A stretch of DNA of 64,000 nucleotides from Pirellulaceae bacterium. GTDB taxonomy: Bacteria > Planctomycetota > Planctomycetia > Pirellulales > Pirellulaceae. A program made the position numbers and the translations under genes. The notes beneath the pieces are model-generated. The model was not told the DNA's origin and did not search any database. It worked only from the letters and a program-made list of their open reading frames with translations. The DNA lies in assembly GCA_026004795.1 (NCBI GenBank), contig BPJV01000001.1, positions 969,501 through 1,033,500 of the forward strand, written 5' to 3'. Below are positions 53,053-63,541 of this stretch, one piece after another (within the stretch, counting starts at the first letter, position 1; each line of letters opens with the position of its first letter).

Positions 53053-53697
53053 CTACCTTTCTCCACGATCACCACCGGACAGGGGGACGCTAGGGGACGA
53101 TCCCCAGTTTTGCGTTTCCAACTGACGCTGGACATACTTCGCTAATAAGTCCGTTTCCAAGTTGACGAGATCGTTGACTCGCCGCTGACCCAAAGTGGTC
53201 ACCGATAGGGTGTGCGGAATCAGCGCGATGGAGAAGTCGTGATCGGTCACGTCGACCAACGTCAGGCTGACGCCGTCGATTGCTACGGAACCTTTCGGCG
53301 CCATCTGCCGTAGCAACGAGGTGGGGGCAGAAAACCTCATCGTGCACCACTGCCCGTCATCTTCGCGGGCCGTGACCTGGCCCTGGGCATCGACATGACC
53401 GGTTACCAGATGCCCACCGACGCGCGCTCCAAGAGCGAGCGCACGTTCTAAGTTCACGCAGTCTCCGGGGCGAAGGATTCCCAACGTGGTTTTCTGCAGT
53501 GTTTCCGCTCCGGCTTGGAATTCCATGCACCCATCGGCAAGGCGGATCACGGTCAGACAGCAGCCATTGATGGCGATACTGTCGCCGATGCCTACATCGT
53601 CGAACAACTCTGGAGTGCGGATGGCCAAGACCATGCCTGGCCCCTCCGCAAACAGGCGTTCCACCGGCTCATACGCCTCGACTAGTCCTGTAAACAT
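53053..53697 (-). CDS. ribE: riboflavin synthase, alpha subunit
   Basis: A 214-residue riboflavin synthase that dismutates 6,7-dimethyl-8-ribityllumazine to riboflavin. The two lumazine-binding repeats are visible. The first starts MFTGLVEAYEPV and contains GDSIAINGCCLTV. The second starts GGHLVTGHVDAQGQV and contains KGSVAIDGVSLTLVDV. The start is fixed by the conserved MFTGLVE. The C-terminal about 15 residues (SSPSVPLSGGDRGER) look like a variable tail. It lies upstream of rsmA in the same direction, and the region of about 300 bases towards eno carries divergent promoters. Confidence 0.95.
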   Translation of the reverse strand: MFTGLVEAYEPVERLFAEGPGMVLAIRTPELFDDVGIGDSIAINGCCLTVIRLADGCMEFQAGAETLQKTTLGILRPGDCVNLERALALGARVGGHLVTGHVDAQGQVTAREDDGQWCTMRFSAPTSLLRQMAPKGSVAIDGVSLTLVDVTDHDFSIALIPHTLSVTTLGQRRVNDLVNLETDLLAKYVQRQLETQNWGSSPSVPLSGGDRGER

Positions 53698-53971
53698 AGG
53701 AGATTTTCTACGCGAAGAGTGGTTCGTAATAACGGGTTGGGTGAGCATCGTCGCCGAGGACGGAAGGCACTCCGCAATTTCTCAATCAACCACTTGCCAT
53801 TCTAGCAGTGCGATGCTTCGATTCTATGGGGCCCCAATAACGAAGATCCGCGTCGTGTCCACGACGAGCGAATGCCTGCCGCGGCATGGTCGGACCGTGC
53901 TGCGGAGCCTCGGGAAGGGCTGGTCAAAAATGGAGGCTTGGTCACAATAGCGGCCGACAGGTTCGGATTGA

Positions 53972-55282
<1,311 letters not shown>

Positions 55283-55388
55283 CCGACGCTCCGCCGCCTT
55301 GTCCGGGCAGCCATCGAGCGAGGCTGTGCTGGTATATTGATCTTGTGGGACAGAGCTAGAATCGACCGAACCAGCTCACGGAGGTCTT

Positions 55389-57314
55389 GTGACGGTGCAG
55401 TTCAATGACCAGCAATTAACAGCCATCCAATCAGACGAAAAGTACCTACTCGTCTTGGCCGGCGCCGGGACAGGAAAAACGAGAACAATCATCGGCAGAG
55501 CTGCCCACCTTCTAGAACGGGGGACGCCTGCCGATCGGATTGCTATCGTCACGTTTACTCGCCGCGCTGCCGCGGAGATTAAGCATCGCCTGGTGGCGAC
55601 GATTGGCAAGCGCGCCGATCCAGTCACGGCGGGAACCTTTCACCACCTTTGCCTGCGAACCATGCGTGCTCGTCCCAAATGGTTCGGATACCATGATATG
55701 ACGATTCTCGACCGCGATGACCAGCTTCAACTGCTGCGGTTGATTCGCAGCGGTGTGGTCGACAAGAAGTCGAAACTTCCGCAGGCTGCCGAATTGCTGG
55801 GGATCCTCTCCTTCGCCCGCAACACCAATCAGGGAATACGGCGGTATATCGAAAAGTACACGGAGATCCCACCCGAGCATGTGGATGCCGTGCTCAAGAT
55901 TTATCAACTCTATTCGCAGCGGAAACACGAGAGAGGGTACCTCGATTACGACGATATCTTGCAGCGGTTTGCAGAAGTCCTGCAACAGGAACCCCAAGTT
56001 CGAGAGGCAATCTGCGGGCAGTACGATCACTTGTTAGTCGACGAAATGCAGGATACCAACCCCTTGCAATGGTCGATCCTGGAAAGTTTTTCGCACCACT
56101 GCCATCTCTTCTGCGTCGGAGATGATGCCCAAAGCATCTATGCGTTCCGGGGTGCCGACTTTCGGAACGTGCACTCATTTGCAAAGCGGTTGCCAGGGGC
56201 TACTACCCTGCCTTTGACGCTGAACTACCGCTCGACGCAACCGATCCTTGACGTTGCCAATTGGTTGCTGGTCCAGTCCTCGCTTCCTTACAATAAAGTG
56301 CTTAGAGCAGATAGAGGAGGCGGAGTCAAACCGATTCTGGCTGAGTTTGCCTCCGAATACGAGGAAGCCGAATGGGTGGCGGAGCAAATCCGGTGTCGCC
56401 ATCAGGCGGGGGCTAAATGGTCCGACCATATGATCCTCAGTCGCACTGCCTACACCGCACGGCCAATGGAAGCCGCGTTGATCGAAGCCGGGATTCCCTA
56501 TCGCTTCATCGGCGGCATGAGTCTGCTGCAAGTGGCGCATGTTCGCGACATCTTGGCCGCGATTCGCACGGTTGTTAACTACCGTGACGAGTTGGCGTGG
56601 ATGCGGTACTTGATGCTGTTCCCGGGAATTGGTGAGGTGCGTGCCGGGCGAGCAGTGCGTGACATGCTCGCTGCTCCGGATCGGGAGGCTGCCTGGGAGG
56701 TGCTATGCAAAAACTTGAGTGGATACGAATCGCTCGCCCAGATTCCCATGGCAATCGCTGGTCAAGAGGCTAAACCGTCTGCCGCGATTGCCTTGGCAGC
56801 AGAGGCGATGACCCCGTTGTTGGAGCGGACCTACGACGATTGGGACCGCCGACAGAAGGATCTTTCTTTGCTGCAGCGAATGGCGGCCAAACACTCGACA
56901 CTCGCTGAGTTTCTTGAAACGTATACGCTCGACCCGGTCTCCGTTAGTGAAGTTGATAACGACGCCCAAGAGGGGGTGGTCACCTTGATTACTGTTCATA
57001 GCGCCAAGGGAACCGAAGCCCCCACCTGTTTCGTCATTTCTGCGCAAGCCGGAAGTTATCCTCATTCCCGGAGTTTAGGAGATCCTGAGGCTATCGAGGA
57101 AGAACGGCGGGTCCTCTATGTGGCACTGACCCGGGCCCAGGATGAATTGATCATCACCCGTAATCAGGCTGCATCCTACCATCGTTTTTCTTGGCAACGT
57201 TTGCCGATGGGAAGCCCCGACGATTTCCTGGAAGATTTACCTCGAAAACTGGTGGAATACCACGATGTCGATCTGTGTAGCTATGATTCCACGGACAGCA
57301 CGGGGAATCGATGA
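55389..57314 (+). CDS. UvrD/Rep-type ATP-dependent DNA helicase
   Basis: A 641-residue superfamily 1 helicase. Motifs in order are Q-motif FNDQQLTAI, Walker A AGAGTGKT, TFTRRAAAEI, GTFHHLCLR, DYDDIL, Walker B LLVDEMQDTN, GDDAQSIYAFRGA, LTLNYRST, TVHSAKGTEAPTCFV and VALTRAQDEL. At 641 residues it is shorter than UvrD/PcrA (about 720) and lacks their C-terminal tail. GTG 55389 has GGAGG 4 bases upstream. It would act in repair or replication restart; whether it is a Rep or UvrD type cannot be told. Confidence 0.93.
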   Translation: MTVQFNDQQLTAIQSDEKYLLVLAGAGTGKTRTIIGRAAHLLERGTPADRIAIVTFTRRAAAEIKHRLVATIGKRADPVTAGTFHHLCLRTMRARPKWFGYHDMTILDRDDQLQLLRLIRSGVVDKKSKLPQAAELLGILSFARNTNQGIRRYIEKYTEIPPEHVDAVLKIYQLYSQRKHERGYLDYDDILQRFAEVLQQEPQVREAICGQYDHLLVDEMQDTNPLQWSILESFSHHCHLFCVGDDAQSIYAFRGADFRNVHSFAKRLPGATTLPLTLNYRSTQPILDVANWLLVQSSLPYNKVLRADRGGGVKPILAEFASEYEEAEWVAEQIRCRHQAGAKWSDHMILSRTAYTARPMEAALIEAGIPYRFIGGMSLLQVAHVRDILAAIRTVVNYRDELAWMRYLMLFPGIGEVRAGRAVRDMLAAPDREAAWEVLCKNLSGYESLAQIPMAIAGQEAKPSAAIALAAEAMTPLLERTYDDWDRRQKDLSLLQRMAAKHSTLAEFLETYTLDPVSVSEVDNDAQEGVVTLITVHSAKGTEAPTCFVISAQAGSYPHSRSLGDPEAIEEERRVLYVALTRAQDELIITRNQAASYHRFSWQRLPMGSPDDFLEDLPRKLVEYHDVDLCSYDSTDSTGNR

Positions 57315-58019
57315 GAAGGTGGTGGCGGTGCAGTTCGCGTTGGTGCGAAGCGCATTCCCGCCTAAAAAATCGAGTTGGTCTTCCCCGGGGCGTCGAACCG
57401 CAAGCCGCAATGGCGAACGCTCGCTCAGTCATCGCACATCGGGCATTCATGCCGACGCTCTCCCCCGCTCCTACGATTAATAGGGTCGGCTGATGCCGGA
57501 GAAAGGCTCCTCACCCCGCCAGTTTCCGGTTCCTGTCATGCGTGACGGAAAAAAGCAGTCACGGTCGAGATCTTGGTCAAAGTCTCAAAAGCAGTTCGGG
57601 AGTCTCGCGAGCAAGTAAATCGAGCGCCGACCGTTCCCGGCTGCAGCGGAAATCTGGCACAACATCGCTGCCGGCGAACTCCAAGGGAGCACAATAGTCC
57701 AAGCTGCAGTGCGGCCGCTTATGATTGGGCGCGTGAAGCTGACCCCGACCAGTGGGCGATGCAAACAGAACGTCCGATTGCAGAGCGATTTGAGGACGTC
57801 GAGTATCGATTTGCTGGAGCAGACTCTCCAATGCTGATGGCATGAGGAAAAATCAGGATCGAATAGCCTGCTGACAGCGCAAGCGCCTCCGCCACACTGC
57901 TCGCCGCAACCTGGCCAACCCTTCTCCTCGCTAAGCCCATCACCTCTCTCCCCCCGGCTTCCTACAGCAGCGGTACCCAACACGGTCTACCAGTAGTGGA
58001 ATTCGCCAGAATTCCCAAA
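57315..58019. other. intergenic region without a supported gene
   Basis: About 700 bases with only short frames in all phases and no domain features. It leads into the repeat-rich stretch. Confidence 0.4.
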
Positions 58020-58456
58020 TGCCACAAATCGCCCCGAAGGGGCAGCGCCATATAAGCCTAGGACAGAGCGCCAGTGGCGTAGCCACTGAAAGCGCCGCCC
58101 TGGGAACACGAACGACCAACCACCCAAGCCCTGAAAGGGCGATCCAATTCTGCCCCAAGATGGAGTTGCGCATCGAGGTTGTTGGCGGGAAGCCAAATTC
58201 ACCGAAACCGATGCGTCCAAGCTGGGGGCTTGGCATGGATCTGGGGTGTTGTCATGGATCTGGGGCATTGTCAAGGATTCTTCGACGTGCATCGGGGTCG
58301 AGCGGACCACCGCGCCAGTGAATTTGGCCTTCGGCCAAAATGGGCTTATTCCGACTCCAGTTCCTGGGGCGTTGCCGCCAGGCTACGGTGCCGCCAGGGC
58401 TTCGCCCAAACTCCACACTCTCCTGAACCTCCCTGGCGAGCGATTCCGACCGCCGC
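58020..58456 (+). repeat. dispersed repeat, copy 1
   Basis: Begins ATCGCCCCGAAGGGGCAGCG and contains AGCCCTGAAAGGGCGATCC. It then has CGACGTGCATCGGGGTCGAG and the palindrome TTTGGCCTTCGGCCAAA. The last about 130 bases are nearly identical to copy 2 (59837-60243). It is of the GCCCCGAAGGGGC / CCCTGAAAGGGC type common between planctomycete genes. Confidence 0.8.
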
Positions 58457-58532
58457 GTGAACAATTCGGCCAACCACCCAACAGTCCCGCAGCGACAGCA
58501 TGCCGTAGCCACGACTCGCCACCCCGCGGATC

Positions 58533-59276
58533 CTAAATTCTTATCGCATAGACACTTGCGTCAAGCCAATGAGTGGGTGGCACCAAACTGGCCCAGAGGT
58601 TGGTGTTGGTCGGATGGTACTCGTAACCGCTTAAGTGGACTTCATCGTCGCCCGAAACCGTGAACGACTCGTCGAACTGGCCGGTCGATGGATCGAAGAG
58701 GGCGTTCCAGTTGGCCGAGCGCTGGAACGAAGCATCGCGCAGCGATTGGTAATCCCAGCCCATCTCGCCCAGCAACATAATGGCTTGGTCGACTGAATCG
58801 TAATGCTGTTGGTAATCGACCGACGAAGTGGCCGAGGAGGATGCCGAACCGTTCCAGGTGAACGTGTCATCAGCGGCCAGACTGGCCGACAGCGAGCCGG
58901 TGCTGTCCCACTGGTCGACGAGTGTTAAGTGCAGGGACGAGTTGCTGGTCGAAGAGCCCTCCCAGACATCGTTGAAACCGGCCTGCTGCCGCTCCGAGCC
59001 AACATAGTCACTGGTCTCGTCAATCAGCAGGACCGCAAAGCCCTGACTATCGCCATCGCCGGAGAGGGAGGCGGAGGCGCCGGTCAATGCACTGGCCAGC
59101 GACTGATAGGCTCCCCGCCCGGTGCCGTAGCTGGCAGCAAAATACTCGAGCGACGAGTTGTTATTGCGGTTGGCTTTACTGAAGACAGGGCCGAAAGGAG
59201 TCTGCTCACCGTTTTGGATATCGTCTCGTTCCCAGGCTCTGCCTGGGAACGCCCAGCACCCGAGGCTCTGCCTCAC
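58533..59276 (-). pseudogene. C-terminal fragment of a large secreted protein (hypothetical)
   Basis: An open frame of 247 codons whose first about 30 are repeat-derived. The remainder (NNNSSLEYFAASYGTGRGAYQSLASALTG... to HWLDASVYAIRI) is a coherent, Ser/Asp/Gly-rich, beta-type sequence like the end of a long extracellular protein. There is no signal peptide and no credible start, so it appears to be a leftover 3' end. Two short decayed copies of the same 3' end, including the words TGAGTGGGTGGCACC, lie near 60395-60425 and 60475-60505 on the opposite side of repeat copy 2. The family is unknown. Confidence 0.5.
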
Positions 59277-59324
59277 GATCTACTTCTTCATGGCTTCGTT
59301 TCCGTCTTTGTGCTTACCGTCGTT

Positions 59325-59580
59325 TTCGGCTTTTTGTCTTCGTTTTCGTCTTTCTCTTCGTCGTTGATTTCCTCTTCGTCGTGTAGCGACGCCGTGAGGC
59401 AACACAACGCCCCCGATTCAATTGGCGCTGTTGATCCTCAGACAAGAGGATTCCACCGCGCCGGTCCTGGTTGCCGTCGCGTAGCGACGCGGTGATGGTA
59501 GCCCGGTCATTCATGGCCGGGTTGTCGAGTCCCTCAATTCCCTCCCTACGCGTCGCATAGCGACGCGGTGAGGCTCTTCC
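59325..59580. repeat. CGTCGC-TAGCGACG palindromes and a TTCGTC-rich tract
   Basis: Three copies of CGTCG[T/C][G/A]TAGCGACGC[C/G]GTGA at about 59377, 59475 and 59551, each an inverted repeat. They are preceded at 59325-59375 by a pyrimidine-rich low-complexity tract (TTTTCGTCTTCGTTTTCGTC type). Confidence 0.7.
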
Positions 59581-59654
59581 ACTCTCTTCGATTTCCGATT
59601 CAAGCCGCGAGAAATAGACTGGCCTGATCATGCTGCCGGACAGTCTCTTCCACC

Positions 59655-59735
59655 CTCTTCGGTTTCGATTTAAGCCGCGGAGCGGCGGGATGATCTAGCT
59701 CCGGGCGTGAGCCCGGAGTTGGATGGCGCGTTGTT
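59655..59735 (+). repeat. GATTTAAGCCGCGGAG unit, copy 1 of 3
   Basis: GATTTAAGCCGCGGAGCGGCG followed by GGATGATCTAGCTCCGGGCG and TGAGCCCGGAGTTGGATGGC. Diverged copies lie at about 60540-60600 and 60615-60690. Confidence 0.65.
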
Positions 59736-59836
59736 TTTCCAGCAGTCCCGCAGGGACGGCATGGGCGTGTCCCTAGCTGCAATGGTGATCATTGTCGATC
59801 CGCCTTTCGGGGCGTCGCACAATCGTCAGAGCTGCA

Positions 59837-60243
59837 ATTCGCCCCGAAGGGGCAACGCCATGAAAATCACGGCCAGAGCGCCAGCGGCGTAGCCGCTCGA
59901 AGCGCCGCCCTGGGAACACGAACGACCAACCATCTAAGCCCTGAAAGGGCGATCCAATTCTGCCCCAGGATGGAGGTGCACATCGAGGTTGTTGGCTGTA
60001 AGCCGAATTCACCGCCGCCGCAACCGACGCGTCGAAGCTGGGGGCTTGTCATGGAGCCGAGGTGTTGTCAAGGATTCTTCGACCTGCATCGGGGTCGAGC
60101 GGACCACCGCGCCAGTGAATTTGGCCTTCGGCCAAAATGGGCTTATTCCGACTCCAGTTCCTGGGGCGTTGCCGCCAGGCTACGGTGCCGACTGGGCTTC
60201 GCCCAAACTCCACACTCTCCTGAACCTCCCTGGCGAGCGAGGC
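59837..60243 (+). repeat. dispersed repeat, copy 2
   Basis: Aligns with 58020-58456. The stretch from AAGGATTCTTCGACCTGCATC to CTGAACCTCCCTGGCGAGCG is almost unchanged, including the palindrome TTTGGCCTTCGGCCAAA. The middle is shorter by about 20 bases. Confidence 0.8.
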
Positions 60244-60539
60244 CGATTCCGACAGCCGCTCGAACACCCCGGCCAGCCGCCGCACAGCCTCACAGGGACG
60301 GTCGGACCACGCTGCCGAACAGTCCTGTATAGACAGCATACCGAAGTCACGGAGCGCCAACCCGAAGGCCATAACTTATAGTTGCAGAAGCACTTGCGGC
60401 AATACAATTGGTGGGTGGCACCAAAATACTCGTGAGAACGCCGCCCACGGAACCTAACTTTCTTCCGCCGAGACCCTTGCGGCATCTCCGATTAGTGGGT
60501 GGCACGAATGGCAAATGGCACTGTTGATCCTTCTTTGAT

Positions 60540-60690
60540 TCCAATTTAAGTCGCGGAGGGGTGGGGTGATCTACGTCCGAGCGTGAGCTCGAAGTTCAAT
60601 TTCCACCCTCGGCGAATATGATTTAAGCCGTGGAGCGGGTGGAGGATCTAGCTACCAGCGTGAGCCCGAAGTTCGATGGCGCGGTTCTAC
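60540..60690 (+). repeat. GATTTAAGCCG units, copies 2 and 3
   Basis: Two diverged copies of the 59655 unit: CAATTTAAGTCGCGGAGGGG...CGTGAGCTCGAAGTTC and GATTTAAGCCGTGGAGCGGG...CGTGAGCCCGAAGTTCGATG. From here to the rplI end (61011) nothing else is recognised. Confidence 0.6.
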
Positions 60691-61010
60691 GAGTAGTCCC
60701 CTGGGAAGAGAACGAGAACGCCTCGAAGCAGAGACGAGTTGCTGGTCGGGAAGTTTCCCAGGCTTTCTCGCAACCAGCCTAATGCTGGTTCGCGCCTGTC
60801 GGGTTGCAGGTCTGATCAATCCTCACGACAGCAACCCCGGCTCCCTTCATCGGCAGGTGATGGCTACTGAAAAGATGTTGAAACGCTGAACAGGACAAGG
60901 CCGGCTCTACATCAGCAACGCTATGCGGGCCGGCCTGGCAGAATCCTTTTGCTTCCCCTACCTCCGGTCAATGTCTGCTCCAGAGGCCGACAACTAGGCC
61001 CATAAACTGA

Positions 61011-61526
61011 TTACGAGGTGGGAACCACCCAGACCTTCAGGTCGGCCTCGATATCGGCGTGCAGATGCACTTTGACGGTGTACAGCCCCAATTCTTTCAG
61101 CGGTCCCTGCAAGCGAATCTGGTCGTCAGTAACCGTGATGCCGTTCGCTTTCAATGCTTTGGCAATATCGACGGCGCCGACCGATCCGTAGAGATGGCCT
61201 TCGTCATTCGCATTTGCCTCGATGGTAATCGACTGCTCGGCGATTTTTTCGGCCAACTGCCGCAGACCGCTGAGGCGAGCCAATTCGATTTCCTTGAGCT
61301 TCGCCTTGTGCTTTTCCACCATTCGCTTGTGGTGCTCGGTGGCCACGATTGCCAGGCCTTGAGGTAGCAGGTAGTTGAAGGCGTGCCCGGGGCGCACTTC
61401 CACTACTTCTCCTTGCTTGCCTACGTGATCGACATTCTGGATCAATAGAAGTTCAATACCACCATGCGGACCTTTGGGAAGCCGCTTGTATCGCTGCTTT
61501 CTCACACGCTCTTTTACTGACGCCAT
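61011..61526 (-). CDS. rplI: 50S ribosomal protein L9
   Basis: A 171-residue bL9 protein. The N-terminal rRNA-binding domain (GIELLLIQNVDHVGKQGEVVEVRPGHAFNYLLPQGLA) is preceded by a basic extension of about 22 residues (MASVKERVRKQRYKRLPKGPHG) not present in E. coli L9. The long connecting helix (EHHKRMVEKHKAKLKEIELARLSGLRQLAEKI) and the C-terminal domain (GSVGAVDIAKALKANGITV...) are complete. It is the last gene of the rplY-pth-rpsF-ssb-rplI group on the minus strand, 212 bases after ssb. Confidence 0.96.
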   Translation of the reverse strand: MASVKERVRKQRYKRLPKGPHGGIELLLIQNVDHVGKQGEVVEVRPGHAFNYLLPQGLAIVATEHHKRMVEKHKAKLKEIELARLSGLRQLAEKIAEQSITIEANANDEGHLYGSVGAVDIAKALKANGITVTDDQIRLQGPLKELGLYTVKVHLHADIEADLKVWVVPTS

Positions 61527-61738
61527 GGTTGTGCTCTCTTATCTCCTTGGAAATCGATCTTATTTTCGTCCGGTGGCACTGTTTTCACAGTTGTCGATAA
61601 TCGCCATATCTTTGAATCGATTGATCAACGCCGCCGGGAAATGGTTGACATTATTAGCTTCGTTGATTGACGCGTGCGCCAGCCCTTGTCACCGTCGCCA
61701 GCCCCATCACAGCAAAGAGTAATCATTCCATTCGAAAA

Positions 61739-62179
61739 TTAAAACGGCACTTCATCGTCATCTTGCTGCCCGATTCCTGCGCTGCCCATATCCGTGTCAT
61801 CGCTTCGACCGGGATAGCCACCACTCCCTTCCTGCCGCGAGCCAGAGGAGGAACGGCCACCGATCAGCTGCATGCGATCGGCAACAACCCGTAGCTTGTA
61901 ATTCTTCTGGCCATCCTTTTCCCAGCTGTCGAGTTTTAGTCGTCCTTCAATGAACACTGGGGAGCCTTTGCTGAGGTACTCGGCAGCCACTTCGGCCGTG
62001 CGTCCCCACAGGGTGACGTCGACGAACGTGGTTTCTTCGACCCACTCTCCAGTCTGGCTCTTACGGCGATCGTTGACTGCTAAACCAATTTCCGCAACGG
62101 CCGTCTGATTGGGGGTAAATCGCAATTGAACATCGCGCGTAAGGTTCCCCATCAGAATGACTCGATTGTAACTGGCCAT
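61739..62179 (-). CDS. ssb: single-stranded DNA-binding protein
   Basis: A 146-residue SSB. The OB fold starts [25 protein letters not shown] and runs through [36 protein letters not shown] Gly/Ser/Asp-rich tail ends in DDDEVPF, the acidic tip that recruits replication and repair enzymes. The start is fixed by the conserved N-terminus and GGAGAA upstream. It lies between rpsF and rplI as in many bacteria. Confidence 0.97.
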   Translation of the reverse strand: MASYNRVILMGNLTRDVQLRFTPNQTAVAEIGLAVNDRRKSQTGEWVEETTFVDVTLWGRTAEVAAEYLSKGSPVFIEGRLKLDSWEKDGQKNYKLRVVADRMQLIGGRSSSGSRQEGSGGYPGRSDDTDMGSAGIGQQDDDEVPF

Positions 62180-62331
62180 TTTACGGTTCTCCGCCAATCG
62201 CGGCCTGGAACTCACTTCCCGCTTGCTGAACGGCTCCTCGCTCCTCTCGGCAGCCAACTGTTGGAAACCAGCACGTCCGGAATCGAACCAATCATGCTGG
62301 GCACAGCAAAATCGCTAATTGTTCGTTGATT

Positions 62332-62724
62332 CTATTCTTCCTCGTCCGCGACGCCGACCGGTACTGCTTCCTCGTCACCCTGGCTGGTTGCCACACGTCC
62401 CAAAGCGTGGTCTACCAATGTATCAATCAAACGCGGATCTACCTTGGTGACCAGAAAACGCATGATGGTTTCATTCAGCTGACAGGCCCGCTCGAATTCC
62501 TTGAGTCGTTGCGTGTCCATGCGGAAAAAACTAATCCAATACGTTCCTTTCTGATGACCATTGATAGGATAGGCCAACTTACGTTCTTCCCACAGGCGAT
62601 TGACCAGCACTTCTCCGTCGTGGTCTTCGATCGCCTTTTGAATCCAAGCAGCAACGCCGCCTGGGTCCCGATTGTATTTGTTGCTGTCGAGCAGGAAGAA
62701 ACAATCGTAACACCCAGTTGCCAC
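62332..62724 (-). CDS. rpsF: 30S ribosomal protein S6
   Basis: A 130-residue bS6 protein. CYDCFFLLDSNKYNRDPGGVAAWIQKAIEDHDGEVLVNRLWEERKLAYPINGHQKGTYWISFF covers the beta-alpha-beta core. The C-terminus is acidic (GDEEAVPVGVADEEE). The start is GTG 62724, as no ATG precedes the conserved region in frame except far upstream. RBS AGAGGGAG lies 9-10 bases before. It is followed by ssb after about 150 bases. Confidence 0.94.
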   Translation of the reverse strand: MATGCYDCFFLLDSNKYNRDPGGVAAWIQKAIEDHDGEVLVNRLWEERKLAYPINGHQKGTYWISFFRMDTQRLKEFERACQLNETIMRFLVTKVDPRLIDTLVDHALGRVATSQGDEEAVPVGVADEEE

Positions 62725-62882
62725 AGCTAATGACTCCCTCTTATGGATTGAACTCGATCGACTCGCGAAAACGCCAATGGCTCGCCAATTAAAGTTCGAT
62801 TGGCGAGCGGCACAATTATTTTGCATCGCCACGCGACCGACAGCCAGCAGGCATGCGGGGCCTAGCGATCAGTAGCTTAAAC

Positions 62883-63467
62883 TCAATTGTAATGGTTCAT
62901 CGTAAAGGCAATACCTCGCGCAACCCAGGCCTCGACCGCATCGCTTGCTCTCGCCACGGCCGATTGGATCTGTTCACGTTCCGCGGGCGAGAAGGAACCG
63001 AGTACATAATCGGCCGCATCCCACTGCGGAGGGGGCGACCCAATGCCCACACGCAGCCGCGGAATGCTTTGCGTGCCCAGGGCTCGCAGTATATCGGCTA
63101 AACCTTTCTGCCCTCCTGCTGATCCGGATGCTCGCATTCGCAGCTTCCCCAGCGGCAGGCTTAGGTCGTCGCAAATGACCAACAGGTCTTTCTCGACATC
63201 GATTTTATAAAAACGAGCGATTGCCGCCACGCAACGCCCGCTGTGATTCATATAAGTTAACGGCCAAGCCAGCAACACTCGCGATGCACCGATCGTCACG
63301 GAAGCCAACTGGCCCTCGAACTTCGACTGAGGAACTCCGGCCGAAAACCGCTCGGCGATACAGTCGAGGACGTCAAAACCAACATTGTGACGTGTGCCAC
63401 GATACTTGGGACCAGGGTTCCCCAACCCCACGACCAGCTTCAGTGAGTCGGATGATTCCATCAGCAC
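62883..63467 (-). CDS. pth: peptidyl-tRNA hydrolase
   Basis: A 194-residue Pth that frees tRNA from prematurely released peptidyl-tRNA. The family signature VVGLGNPGPKYRGTRHNVGF contains the catalytic His. TYMNHSG, the catalytic-Asp segment LLVICDDLSLPLGKLRMRASGSAGGQKGL and the C-terminal WDAADYVLGSF are intact. GTG 63467 or ATG 63461 may start it. It lies 74 bases downstream of rplY, a classic pairing. Confidence 0.96.
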   Translation of the reverse strand: MLMESSDSLKLVVGLGNPGPKYRGTRHNVGFDVLDCIAERFSAGVPQSKFEGQLASVTIGASRVLLAWPLTYMNHSGRCVAAIARFYKIDVEKDLLVICDDLSLPLGKLRMRASGSAGGQKGLADILRALGTQSIPRLRVGIGSPPPQWDAADYVLGSFSPAEREQIQSAVARASDAVEAWVARGIAFTMNHYN

Positions 63468-63541
63468 GTCTTGCCTGGCCGCTGCTTTGTTTGCTCATCG
63501 CCGACCTACCGGCTTGCCAAAGCCCGCCGGGCAGTCTTCGC

